Positions 1 to 10,340 of a DNA stretch of 36,775 bases are shown piece after piece. This DNA is from Fragilaria crotonensis (lineage: Eukaryota; Bacillariophyta; Fragilariophyceae; Fragilariales; Fragilariaceae). The DNA lies in assembly GCA_022925895.1 (NCBI GenBank), contig JAKSYS010000629.1:1-36775 (forward strand), read 5' to 3'. The notes beneath the pieces are model-generated. The model had not been told where the DNA came from and did not search any database. It saw only the letters and a list, made by a program, of their open reading frames with translations. The translations under genes were made by a program, and so were the position numbers. The first letter of the stretch is position 1. Each line of letters starts with the position of its first letter.

Positions 1-1379
1 AGAGTAGATAACGGTTTTTGAGCTCAGAAATGTGCGATTTCTCCACCATTCCATGAACTTCGATGAGATAGTGCATATTGATGCTCCTTGGGTGGTGGTG
101 CATCAGGATATGCATGGACGCTGCGAATCGGCTTTTTGGTGAAGTCGATTTGCGCTCAGCCACACATTCCACGTGGATGCACCTGAAAATATACTGATTC
201 CCACGTAAGTCTACGCGAGCGAAATTCTGGATCGCCGAGAATTTCATGCATTTTGGAGGAGGACACACTTTCAAGCACTGTTGACAATGAACAATCTGTG
301 CATGAATGCTCATCGGCATCCAGTTGAGAAGGAAGAGCAACTTCCATCAAGGAGCCGGAAAAGGTGCTGAGGTTAGCAAACCAGGAGAGAGCGAGGATGA
401 ATACTCCTTCGGATCAAATTTGTTGTCCGACAGCGGTTCACAAATGCAAACAAAGCGGTACGACTTGATGCTATTGCTCAACCATTTATTATTCTGTTGT
501 CTTGAATGATGTCCTCCGATCGTCTCTCACTTCATTCGCTCGCTCCTCTCTCCCGGCTTTCAGGTGATGGGTGTGTCGACTGTCAACACAAATTGCCAAC
601 ACCATGCGGCGCCATTATCACACCAGCCAGCAAGCGACACCATTATCACACCAGCCAGCAAGCGACTCAAGAAAGCAGAACTACAAGATAAATAAGAAGA
701 GGAGCATGGTTGCAGCCAATGATGTATTTCTTCAGCATCAATCAAATCAAGAAGGGTTGGTAAAGGACCTAACTGCTGTGAACTCGGAATGATTATGTTT
801 TCAAGTCGGCATGGAGAGTCATCTTTCTAATACTAGGCTGCAGTGGATAAATTGCATAAAGTTTCAATACATCCTGTAGCTGTGTATTACTTTTGCAAGC
901 CTACTAGAGTGACTTCAATGCCGTCCTGTTTACTTTAACAACGACGCGGCGTCATGAATTTGTCATCATCGTCGTCTGGCACCGTACTACTTACGCGCTG
1001 ATTCATCTGAGAATCGAGTGCAGGAACTGATTTTAGCTCGAGAGCTCGAGCGTAGAAAATGCGCGCCGATGAAAAAACGCTCAAGTCCTGCGATTTACTT
1101 AAACAAATTTTTTAAATGTTATGTCTGGTAGATGTATGACGCATAACACAGAAGACGTTAAAATTAGTGTCAAAATAGTGCTCATAACCAAAAATCGGGC
1201 CACTGCTTCAGAGGCCGAATGGTCTCTAGTGATTCACATGAATATACAAGAACCAGGAACTGCACTAAGTACTACTGTAGTACAAAGAACAAGGATCAAT
1301 GAGATAGCTGTTTGTCCAGTAATAGCCGAGTAACTACTAGTAAATGTCGTACTGAGTACTGGAACACTGGAACTCGTAA
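1..1379. other. No recognisable gene; left edge of window
   Basis: No reading frame here resembles a known protein and none is longer than about 75 codons. The minus frame at 156-350 has a few protein-like residues but no family I recognise. The only structure seen is the 28-bp tandem duplication listed separately. A gene cut by the window edge cannot be excluded. Confidence 0.5.
612..667. repeat. 28-bp tandem duplication, two copies
   Basis: The stretch beginning CCATTATCACACCAGCCAGC occurs at 612 and again at 640, giving two almost identical 28-bp units head to tail. It is one of many short tandem duplications in this window. Confidence 0.9.
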
Positions 1380-1555
1380 TATGCATATGCACCAAAATAT
1401 GCATATTTTGCTGATATGCATAGTCAACACATTCCAGAATATGCATATATTTCTGAAATATGCATAGTCATGTCAATCGCAGATATGAATATTCTTGAAA
1501 TATGCATAGTCAAGAGATCATACTATATGCATATTTCCAAAATATGCAAAGTCAC
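1380..1555. repeat. 42-44 bp tandem repeat rich in ATATGCAT
   Basis: The motif ATATGCATAGTCA starts at 1414, 1458 and 1500, and a variant ATATGCAAAGTCA starts at 1542, giving units of 44, 42 and 42 bp. Between them further ATATGCATAT palindromes occur. The self-complementary octamer ATGCATAT is therefore present many times within 180 bp. No coding role is seen. Confidence 0.8.
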
Positions 1556-2735
1556 GGCGTGGCTGCAAGTTGAATATCAAAAATAGTCATATGGCTGGTT
1601 TCATCCTGGACCTGCATATCGTTGGAATGCGTAGACGCGGTAATAAAAAATTTAGCTGAAGCCAATTTTCCGGTCCCATCGCACACGACGTAACTGAACA
1701 TCATGCTCCAACCACAGCAGGAGGATGTCTCCATCTTCTGCTGACATCTCCTCGGTGTTTCAAGTCAATTAGGGGACCCCACTGGTAGAAATGAGTCTAT
1801 CTTGGTTGTGACAATTGTCTCGTAGAAGGTGTTCGTTGCCTTTTCCTAGACGTGGAGCAGAGCCACGACGAGTTGCTTGAGGATGACTGTGACACTCATT
1901 ACCAATGCTGGGAAGAGCGAGAAATGAATCAGCCGGCTTCATCAGTCCGGTGCTCTTCACTGGACGACAAACTTGGTCATGTTGAGGATGTAATCACATT
2001 GACCGTTAAAATCATGATGACATGCTCCCGTCATGCAGCTCCAGCATACTGACAGTTGGACCCATATTGAGGCTGTCAAAATTGCTGAGGCCGTTGATAC
2101 GTCGGAAAGACTGCTACTACTTGACAAGAGGATTGACAACAATTTTGGGTATTTTGGGCGTGGGTGCCTACTCCCTAAGAGTGATCATTGATATAGCAGG
2201 AATGTCGGTCAGTCTTGGTGTTTAAATGAGAAGCAAAAGCGACCGCTCCAGATCCTGATCGTGGCTGCTTGAGTAGAAGGTTGTGAAGTCATTTCTGGAG
2301 GCCGATAAAGTCAGAAAACCAGTGTTCAAAGCCCAAGGCAAAGTAGTGACTGTGCACGCTGTCTTGGGATTTCTAGTTCCTTGTGAAATCACACAACTTG
2401 CATGGTGTTGTTGCATCGCCTCGCTCGGAACCACCCTGGAGTCAAAAATATCCCACCAGATCAAGTTATTACGACTCTTCATCAGCAGATAGATAATGCA
2501 AACACTAAACATCCTTGTAGAATTGCTGATCTTGAAGCTGCACGCTTGAACACACTAGTTGTAGGAAAATTGAGGTGGTCAGTCGGTAGCACAATTGAAG
2601 AAATCAGGAGACTCCCAACGCTTATTGGACTACTACTTGGAGATCATAATTCAATATTTTGATGCAAGGAAGATAGGAGACAAATGCAAAGCACAATAAA
2701 CTATCAGTTACATTTGTTCACTGGCGGAAGTACAA
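1556..2735 (+). other. Unassigned; possible decayed coding sequence
   Basis: No intact gene. Some plus-strand stretches have protein-like composition in shifting frames. Around 2050-2160 one frame contains the acidic, heptad-like segment AEAVDTSERLLLLDKRIDNN. At 2402-2662 another frame ends in ADLEAARLNTLVVGKLRWSV followed by more hydrophobic residues. The pieces are in different frames and separated by stops. A broken gene or transposon ORF is possible, but I do not recognise the family and it may be chance. Confidence 0.2.
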
Positions 2736-2806
2736 ACGTTCAGGATGGCAACGGTTGTTTTCGGTAGTCGTTGGTAGATATACCCGTAGTGCTGTCATCA
2801 TGCCCC

Positions 2807-2882
2807 AACTGCCGACCCTTCCAAGCCAAACAATGTCCTTAAGTGGATGATTGAGCCGAATGCAGCAAAAGGGTCGGCAGTT
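2807..2882. repeat. 14-bp perfect inverted repeat, 48-nt spacer
   Basis: AACTGCCGACCCTT at 2807-2820 is exactly complementary to AAGGGTCGGCAGTT at 2869-2882. This would form a hairpin with a large loop, or it could be the ends of a very small foldback element. No target-site duplication is evident. Confidence 0.75.
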
Positions 2883-2959
2883 TCAAAGTGTATGTTGGTG
2901 AAGTCATCGTTTTGCCATCATGGTCCGCAAACCTTTTTTGTGTGTGGTGTCGATCGTGT

Positions 2960-3010
2960 TGTTTGGATCTGCGAGGATGCAAGGTCGTGTTCGAATTCAT
3001 GACGTCACGA
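2960..3010 (+). other. tRNA T-arm-like fragment (possible SINE remnant)
   Basis: GTCGTG at 2984-2989 can pair (one G-U) with CATGAC at 2998-3003 around a loop that contains TTCGAAT, the pol III box B core. GACGTCAC follows, complementary to a GTGACGT acceptor-like start of the type seen near 8013 and 9454. The loop is 8 nt rather than 7, and no complete cloverleaf can be drawn, so this is not a functional tRNA gene. A tRNA-derived SINE fragment is the best guess. Confidence 0.2.
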
Positions 3011-3419
3011 AAATTTGTACTGAGTCTACACAGGTTGTACTATATGTAAGAAAACAATGAAACCAGCCATAAAATCCCGTGACTGTCGACCTCTGATCAC
3101 ACCATCCATCCTCGAGACTTCAGACTACAAAACCACCGGTACAAGTACAAGTACCTGGGACATGCGGCAAACCCGCTTAAACACTCATAACGGCTAAAAG
3201 TTGGGGGGTTACCGCAACGACATCCGGAATTTTGTCGGATTGGAATTTAGATTTCTAGATACGAATACGAGAATCCGTCACGCATATATGAAAAAGGGAA
3301 TGCACGTGTACATATACTGCGCGCACGGCGATGATAGCTTGGCGCGCTCTGAAGGTGGCGTGGCGTGCTCGTCTTAGCGAAACTATTATAAAAAAGAGGG
3401 TACGATAAAGTCTTCGTAT

Positions 3420-3712
3420 GTCCCAGAACTTTTACTTAACCCTAATGACTTTTTCTTACGCAATATTAAATAATATTATTTAATATTAATTTTGCTTATC
3501 CCTAACATTATTTTCTTACAACAACCTTTGTTGCTGCTTGCGATTTTTTTCAGCATTTACCGTAAACGTCCTTGAGGGTACGGCAGTTTTTACTTAACCT
3601 TAACTCTTTTTCTTACGGCAAACAGAATTTACTTAACTTTACTTAAAAAATATTATCCCTAGTCAAATTTTCTTAGCGGACACAAGAATTTCTTAGGCAG
3701 GGTTGAAAAATA
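3420..3712. repeat. AT-rich imperfect repeat block with 26-bp palindrome
   Basis: Degenerate copies of a unit of the form TTTACTTAACCCTAA...TTTTTCTTAC occur near 3430, 3490, 3588 and 3630. A perfect 26-bp palindrome of only A and T lies at 3462-3487. The block sits about 430 bp upstream of the gene starting at 4146. It could be a small non-autonomous transposon, but no flanking duplication was found. Confidence 0.6.
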
Positions 3713-4145
3713 TTGAGCGAAACGACACCTGCCAACTTCCATCTCGGTGGTATTTGACTTGTGCTTGCTGGCCGGCTCGCATGCATTTTCCCACGCCCGC
3801 CAGCATGTTTACAACTTGTGTAAAATACCGTTTGGATAACGAAGTAAATTTCCTTTCAGATTTTTTTAAAACACAACTCACAAGCGGTTCAAGGAAAAAT
3901 TCCGGATTCCCAGTAGTCAATTCCTATTTAAAACGCATGCATTTGTATTTAAGCAGGTTTTCCGCATTTCCCTGGTTGTATGATAGGCCTACAGGCCCGA
4001 TGTCGCAGTTGAATTGAACACCGAATCCAACCGATTTCAACTTGCGTGTTAGACACGAATGTTGATGTCAAAACTCACTGCAACGAGGATTTCAGAAACA
4101 ATAGCACAGCAACCTTTGCCAGCCTTTCCAGCATATTTCAGTGAC

Positions 4146-5266
4146 ATGAAATTGACAAACTTCTCCATCGCGCTCCTTGTTGTTTTCCAAGACGCAAATG
4201 TGAGCGGATTCAATTTTCTTCCGTCGGGGGAAAGTATGCGCTCCCACCGTGCTTCTCTTCCCTTGTCAGCTCAAAAGAAGCGCAAACGGAAGCAACCACC
4301 GGGAGAGCCGGTATCAGCTATGGAAGTCCCATCGGCTCCTATGCAAGGCTTAGTAAAAGCTCAGGAAGATGCGCTTTCTGACGATGATGTTTCCTTGATT
4401 AAGGACGTTGCAAACTTCGAGTTCAAGCCGGAGTCTTTTATTGGGATTGGTATGTCCGATACATGTGTCTGTGATGCATGTCGTTGCCTCAACTTACATT
4501 GATTGCTCTGTAGGAGTCGACGATGCAAGCTCACTAGATGATGGAAACCAATTTAAGCTTCCAGATATTAGGAATGCGCTGAGAAAGAAGGAAATAGAGG
4601 AAGAGATCGCACGAATGGAAGAACAAGAAAGGGAATCGAAGCCAAAAATTAAACGAAGCGACACAAAAGCATTCAAGAAGGTAAGCCTGTTCTTTTTATT
4701 GGATTTTCCAGACAAGCTTTGCTCATACGTTTTGAGGATAGTTGTTGGAGAGCAATCCATTCGGTGATGCAGACGATACTCTCTTTGAACAAGAAGAATA
4801 CAACGCCGTTAGCGCTCTACTTGGCGAGCGAGCTAAACCCTTTCTAGGCATTCCAACTGGTCCGATTCAAGTTGGGCATTTCATCGGAGCCTTAGGCATC
4901 GTACTGATGGCGTTCGTGGACTACCCGGGTTTTCCTTTGACTAACTTGCCTACACCCGTGCGAGAGTGCTTTCAAGGCGGTAGGTGCCCTTCGGTGGTGT
5001 GCTCTTGTCTTCAATTCCATATGCCCAAACTAACTTGCAGAGAATCTTCAGGATTGTCAACTGTCTTTGGGATCAATGCTATTCTTGCCCTTCTTTCTGT
5101 TTTCAAAGCGTCTGAGCGAGGTCAACCAGTCATTCTTTGGGTTGCGAAGACATTTGCTGTTGGGGGTCTTGCATTTGATCAGCTTACCCAGCTTCCTACT
5201 CTCGACGAGATCAAAAAGTCAGATGTGGTCAAAGGCAAACGCGTTGTAAGGAGGAGCGACCGGTAG
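4146..5266 (+). CDS. Predicted plastid-targeted membrane protein, unknown function
   Basis: Four exons: 4146-4449, 4514-4680, 4742-4979 and about 5052-5266, giving roughly 307 residues. The first two introns (64 and 61 nt) have clear GTATGT/GTAAGC donors and AG acceptors, and their phases join correctly. The third keeps frame with an acceptor at 5042 or 5051; I prefer 5051 because it yields the smooth junction QGGLSTVFG. The N-terminus reads as a hydrophobic signal followed by VSG-F, an ASAFAP-like site typical of diatom plastid import, then a basic stretch (KKRKRKQ). Residues near 125-145 form a charged coiled coil (EIEEEIARMEEQERE). The C-terminal part holds two or three hydrophobic segments (about 201-217, 239-254, 266-282), one containing VGHFIGALGIVLMAF. 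An in-frame ATG at 4059 is an alternative start, but it would bury the signal. I do not recognise a named family. Confidence 0.75.
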
Positions 5267-7952
5267 AGGTATTCGTTGTGAGGGACGTTGTAACTCAAGC
5301 ACATTGCTTAATCTGCCAATACACTTCCCCTATAGCCCCTCTGTAGTGAGGAAGTTGGTCGATTGCTTCGTCAATGGGCAATCGGCATGCAAGCACTTGT
5401 ACCTGGTACTTTGTTTGTATTGTAAGTTGGAGTATATCAAGCAAGTGTGTAGAAATGTAGTGAAAGATAGACGGGGAAGTAGAGGGCTTCAGTTTAGTGA
5501 ATAAAGACGGGATGATGGTGGATCAGAGGAGTGAAATGATTAAAAGTGAGGAGCAGATGAGACGCTGATGGCAATGTAGATGGAAGATGGAATAGAGCAG
5601 GGATGAAGAAAATGAGATGGCATTTACAGTTAGACAGAGGTGCATCTCAAATTCAAATCCCTATGTGGGGAAAAGGTCTGATTCTCAGGGGAGTCATAGT
5701 GTTGTGTCAGAAAAATGCGGTCATGTCACTTTTGGTAGATCAGATCTAGTACGTCCCAAACTTGGTGAAGAAAGTATGTGATACACAGACAATGTTGATG
5801 AATGTGCTTTGGAGCAATGAGAATTATATCAGCAAGTTGAGAACCACATGGTGGGATCCAGTGATGCTGAAAAAAAACTGCCTTGTTGGCCTAGGCAGAC
5901 ACAGTGTTGATAGAAATGTTTAATGCAGGGTGTCTTACAAGTGAGTTTACCAACAGGGATGAGCAATTTTTCCTACCCGGCACGAGGTCTAAGTCAGCTA
6001 CTATTCTTTTATTTTTGAATTCAACCAGCAGCTGTACTGCATGTTTTGTAGCTATTGTGCACTATGGGACTATTCCATGCATCATAGTACGGACTATATA
6101 CTGAAGGTAACTGCAAACCCAGTTTATAAAATAATGAATACTGCTGGCTATATACTGCATAGTGGCGGTATTTGGGGTGTACTTATTGCCGGATAAGAAA
6201 TGCTGGATTACCTAAATCTTGTTGGTAGAGTACGGTACCAGAGTACCAAACAAAGTTAAAACTCTTGAAGTCTGCACAGAGTTACTGTAGAATGGTTATG
6301 GTGTTTCAAAAACTTCACAATCCCCTAGAAGTTCCAGCAAACTAGCTATTTAATCACTGTTGTTGCGCTGTTTTGAAACCACGATTTGCCGCGCCTTCCT
6401 GCTCTTCTTCACTGTGCAGTACATGTACTCGCTCCAGAATGACATTGAGAAGTACTCAGTAGTCAGTTGTCAGTAGTATATGCTGATGGGTTCATCATAT
6501 TCCTCACTGTAGCCTACTGATTCATAAGGAGTAGCACTAGTATCTTAGGGTGTCCTCCGCTCATGCCCTGTTGTCCGCACAAAGAACACTATCTTGAATG
6601 CATTTGTTAGTCCTGACAACACCATGTCTACTTGTACAAGACAATCAACAGTCGTTGTCGTCAAAGTTATACACTCATCTCAATGATTTCATGATTTTGT
6701 CTTACAACCTGTTCGGACGTTGGAAGTCTCATATTTCTTCAATGTGTTTCTTCAAATGAATTGGACCATCATAGCAGTAGCTACTATTCAGTCAACAACT
6801 AGAACTTATTGAATGGCGAAATTTGTTGCTGAGCTGTGCTTCATATTGTTTGAATGAGAGCATCAAATCAATCATATCCAATGAGAATGGACCCATGACA
6901 CTCCGGCACTTCCTGAAGGGTACCACACTGAGCTAGATGATATTGATTTGTTGGGGATTAAGTGATTCACAAATGCCAGATGCTTATCATTTGTATGGCT
7001 CTGTCAGCATACACCATAGCTGCTTGGGAAAATAGGTGGACATCTTGTTTGCCATTTCTTTGCTCATTTGGTTTTTGTCAGCACCAAGGGAACATCGCAT
7101 TGAGCTGGCATTATCTTTAGTACCAGTATTTGGTGGTGGGTATCTCAAAATGAATCACAATCATTGACACATTTTTCTTGATTCGTCTTGTCCTCTCCTA
7201 GCTGGCACGACGACCTTGCAGAATGATTTTGTTTCATCCTGATTTTCTCAAGACTAGGTGGACACAAAGGAAGATATTGTTACTGACTATTTCCATGGTC
7301 TACTACTACTGTTGGGAACACAGGATTGCAGTTTTTTTTACATTCACCACAGCCATGACCATCATATTGCTCTACATGATTGCAGTATTGATTGTTTTCT
7401 TCATTGGCAGAAGTGCAACACCATTGTACTGCTACTCCAAGCGTGGATTGTTTACCAGAGTTTATATCTATGCAATCAGCTGCGGAAAAGGGCATTTCAA
7501 TTTGTTGTATATTATGATGCCTGGGAGCATCAGTTTCCAAACTGTCAGACTTCTTTGGAGACAATCATTCATCATTGTCTAGCCCAACTAGAGTGCTGTG
7601 ATTCCCAAGAACTAACTCAAGGAGCAGCATATTGCAATTTCCTATCACCAAGAGGAATGTGCAGGAGGCCATTGTGACTTGAATTCTATGAACACTGGCT
7701 GGTGTCGGTCTGAAAAACATTTTGTGGACATATTATGTACAAAGGTGCAAGGTAAGAATGTTGTCTTATTCTCTGGCATTGTTGAGGAATTAATTGCATG
7801 AGACATAGTCTGGGCTTAGGTGTGGTAACAGGAGGTCAGCATAGGTTGTTAGCGAGTTGTTAGTCCTACTAGGATGCGCTCATGCCATGTCCTCCATGCG
7901 AACACTTCTAGCCACCGCTACTTGTCCTCTCATGGATGAGATCTTGTTTTAT
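5267..7952. other. Unassigned intergenic DNA
   Basis: No recognisable gene, RNA or transposon. The longest open stretch (7258-7677, +) overlaps open frames on both strands, is rich in His, Cys and aromatic residues, and has no motif I know. It looks like chance. The first 200 bp after 5266 should contain the 3' UTR of the plastid-protein gene. Confidence 0.4.
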
Positions 7953-8059
7953 GTCATGCACAAGTAGTAGTGACCACTAGAGATAAGAGTATGTTCTACT
8001 TGCTGGCCTGGTCGGTGACGTGGCACAGCAGATTGTAGGATAGTGGACACTATCCTGAC
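7953..8059 (+). repeat. Dispersed repeat, copy 1 (pairs with 9353-9493)
   Basis: From GCACAAGTA to TATCCTGAC this segment matches 9353-9493 with gaps. The best shared block is GGTCGGTGACGTGGC followed by CAGC. Within it AGGATAGTG (8037-8045) and CACTATCCT (8048-8056) form a perfect 9-bp hairpin with a 2-nt loop. TGGCACAGC resembles a pol III box A, so a tRNA-derived SINE is possible, but no box B is seen at the expected distance. Confidence 0.5.
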
Positions 8060-8553
8060 CTCCTCCTCTTCGGCTAGGACTGCCTGAATCTGTGTCATGG
8101 GGACCTACCTCCTCTCAAACCCAGACTCTCTCATGCCATCATATATATCATGGACTAAATTGGTAAAATAGTTGTCCCCAATGCCTTTGTTCATGTATCA
8201 GCTTCGTGCATGCTTCAGCTAACTTTTCATTAGAGCGACACCAATGGGCATTCACAATTCACAATAGTACATGATGCGATGGCCCCACGTACGCCGTAGT
8301 CATCAGAAATAGTAATATGCATTTTAGCAAGTTCCCCTTCCAGTATCTGCACACTCTGAATAACGCCGAAGTTGTAAGCAGAAAGATTTGCCAGATTAGT
8401 ATCTTGTATGCCAAGACATCGGAGCATGTACAGTACTATATACTAATCTCTTCTTTACATGTTTATAAGCGATCTATCTCTAGGTCTCTTCATTTCATGT
8501 TGCTGGCCACAAAGGGCGGGCGAATTGGTTAGGGGCAGGTGGTGACATAGCAG
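8060..8553. other. Unassigned DNA
   Basis: No gene or repeat recognised between the dispersed repeat copy and the possible retroelement remnant. Confidence 0.4.
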
Positions 8554-9090
8554 CTAACGCCTTGTGGCAAAGCAGCAATAGAACAATAACTCAGCACAAG
8601 TGCCGAGAAAATAGGAGGGATGGCAATGTGATCCAGCGTGGAGCAATTGTTGCAGGATAGGCGGTACCCGAGGACCAGGAAGAGACATCTCGGGGGCCGG
8701 AACTAAAGGCGGAGGATCCGTAGGCATGGTGTTAGCGTAGGGGAAGTAAGTGGAGAGGAGTTGTTGCCGTCGCCCGAGTGCAGATGCGTGGGAGGTAGCA
8801 AGTCGTGCAAGCCGGAGCCAGCGTGAACGTTGTCGGGGAGACTGACGCAATTGAGCCTCCAGAGGGACAGTAAAATAGCTCTGTAGGATGGAAGAGAAGG
8901 TAGATCGCAGCAAGTATAGTTGCATGATTGAGTGATTTAGAGCAGCGTGGACAATGGATAGGCTGTCTGACCCCGCTTCGTGCAAAACGTCGTTTTGGCT
9001 CTTCCAGATTGCGAGAGAGTACTCTTGGACAGCCGTGATCACTGCTGTCGCATGTACGGATCCGATTAGAATGCAAGGAAATGACGTCAA
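8554..9090 (-). pseudogene. Possible retroelement C-terminal remnant
   Basis: A 178-codon open frame contains the segment EYSLAIWKSQNDVLHE followed by a basic, helical stretch (LRQSPRQRSRWLRLARLA). A W-x-x-(R/S)-N-x-x-LH pattern followed by basic helices recalls the region downstream of reverse transcriptase in LINE-like ORFs that I associate with diatom genomes; this is recollection, not a search. No RT or endonuclease motif is present, so if correct this is a 5'-truncated fragment, which is usual for LINEs. Dispersed repeat copies flank it on both sides. It could also be a chance open frame. Confidence 0.3.
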
Positions 9091-9216
9091 GCCGTACCAA
9101 TCAGCATGCTCTCCCTATGTTACTGTCTTACTGGAGCACTGTATCTCCGTAGGTATTACGGGAAAGGGTCAGTATTGTGACGTCATCATTGACGTCATTT
9201 CCTTGCATTCTAATCG
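9063..9216. repeat. 28-bp perfect inverted repeat with TGACGTCA boxes
   Basis: The 28 bases at 9063-9090 are exactly complementary to those at 9189-9216, with a 98-nt spacer. Each arm carries TGACGTCA, and a further copy lies just inside the right arm near 9178. TGACGTCA is the palindromic bZIP/CRE core; TGACGT is also described as a CO2/cAMP-responsive element in diatoms. The left arm overlaps the start of the minus open frame at 8554-9090. Confidence 0.85.
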
Positions 9217-9352
9217 AAACCAGTACCTGACAGAATCACCGAATAGCGTTGGTCGCGATACACCACTGGCCCTTGCTTTGCCAAACGATGGGAGTACTAC
9301 CAACTACGGTACCAGTACCAACTCCCAACAAACACGATTCTTAGCTAGTTGT

Positions 9353-9493
9353 GTCGTGCACAAGTAAGAGTGACCAGTACCAGTACTTGTACTAGAGATT
9401 AGAGATCAGACGCTGTGCTAATTGCTATTGTGGTCGGTGACGTGGCGCAGCGGTAGTAGAATAGTCGACGCTATGATATGCATATATCCTGAC
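9353..9493 (+). repeat. Dispersed repeat, copy 2 (pairs with 7953-8059)
   Basis: This is the second copy of the repeat at 7953-8059. The shared block GGTCGGTGACGTGGC is followed here by GCAGCGGTAG, a very good pol III box A match (TGGCGCAGCGG). The copies are in the same orientation, 1.4 kb apart, and bracket the retroelement-like frame and the inverted repeat. The 7-bp array begins about 90 bp downstream. Confidence 0.5.
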
Positions 9494-9580
9494 ATTTCAC
9501 AAAGCGTAACGGTTGCTTGTACCAGTACAACAACAGGTACAGTAACACCTCTTGCCCCATAGATGCTACTCGTTCGCTGT

Positions 9581-10340
9581 ACATGTTGCATGTTGCATGT
9601 ACGATGTACGATGTACGATGTACAATGTACGATGTATCATGTACGATGTATCATGTACGATGTATCATGTATCATGTATCATGTATCATGTATCATGTAT
9701 CATGTATCATGTATCATGTATCATGTATCACGTATCACGTATCATGTATCATGTATCATGTATCATGTATCATGTATCATGTATCATGTATCATGTATCA
9801 TGTATCACGTATCATGTATCATGTATCAGGTATCATGTATCATGTATCATGTATCATGTATCATGTATCATGTATCATGGCCCATGTATCATGTATCATG
9901 TATCATGTATCATGTATCATGTATCATGTATCATGTATCATGTATCATGTATCATGTATCATGTATCATGTATCATGTATCATGTATCATGTATCATGTA
10001 TCATGTATCATGTATCATGTATCATGTATCATGTATCATGTCATGTATCATGTATCATGTATCATGTATCATGTATCATGTATCATGTATCATGTATCAT
10101 GTATCATGTATCATGTATCATGTATCATGTATCATGTATCATGTATCATGTATCATGTATCATGTATCATGTATCATGTATCATGTATGATGTATGATGT
10201 ATGATGTATGATGTATGATGTATGATGTATGATGTATGATGTATGATGTATGATGTATGATGTATGATGTATGATGTATGATGTATGATGTATGATGTAT
10301 GATGTATGATGTATGATGTATGATGTATGATGTATGATGT
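9581..10340. repeat. 7-bp satellite array (ATCATGT then ATGATGT)
   Basis: About 108 head-to-tail 7-bp units. The first dozen are mixed (GCATGTT, CGATGTA, TCATGTA). From about 9664 to 10187 the unit is almost uniformly TCATGTA. At 10188 it switches to TGATGTA and stays so to about 10340. Rare variants occur (TCACGTA near 9729, 9736 and 9806; a GG substitution near 9878), and one unit near 10037 is 2 nt short. Because 7 is not a multiple of 3 and neither unit creates a plus-strand stop, all three plus frames are open throughout most of the array. They are not genes. Confidence 0.97.

Noticed and set aside
8732-9100. Second minus-strand open frame overlapping 8554-9090
   Set aside because: Cys/Pro/Thr-rich and without protein-like organisation; the other frame is the better candidate.
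9517-10204. Three long overlapping plus-strand reading frames of more than 210 codons
   Set aside because: They are the 7-bp array read in three frames; the unit has no stop codon and yields the same repeated residues in each frame.
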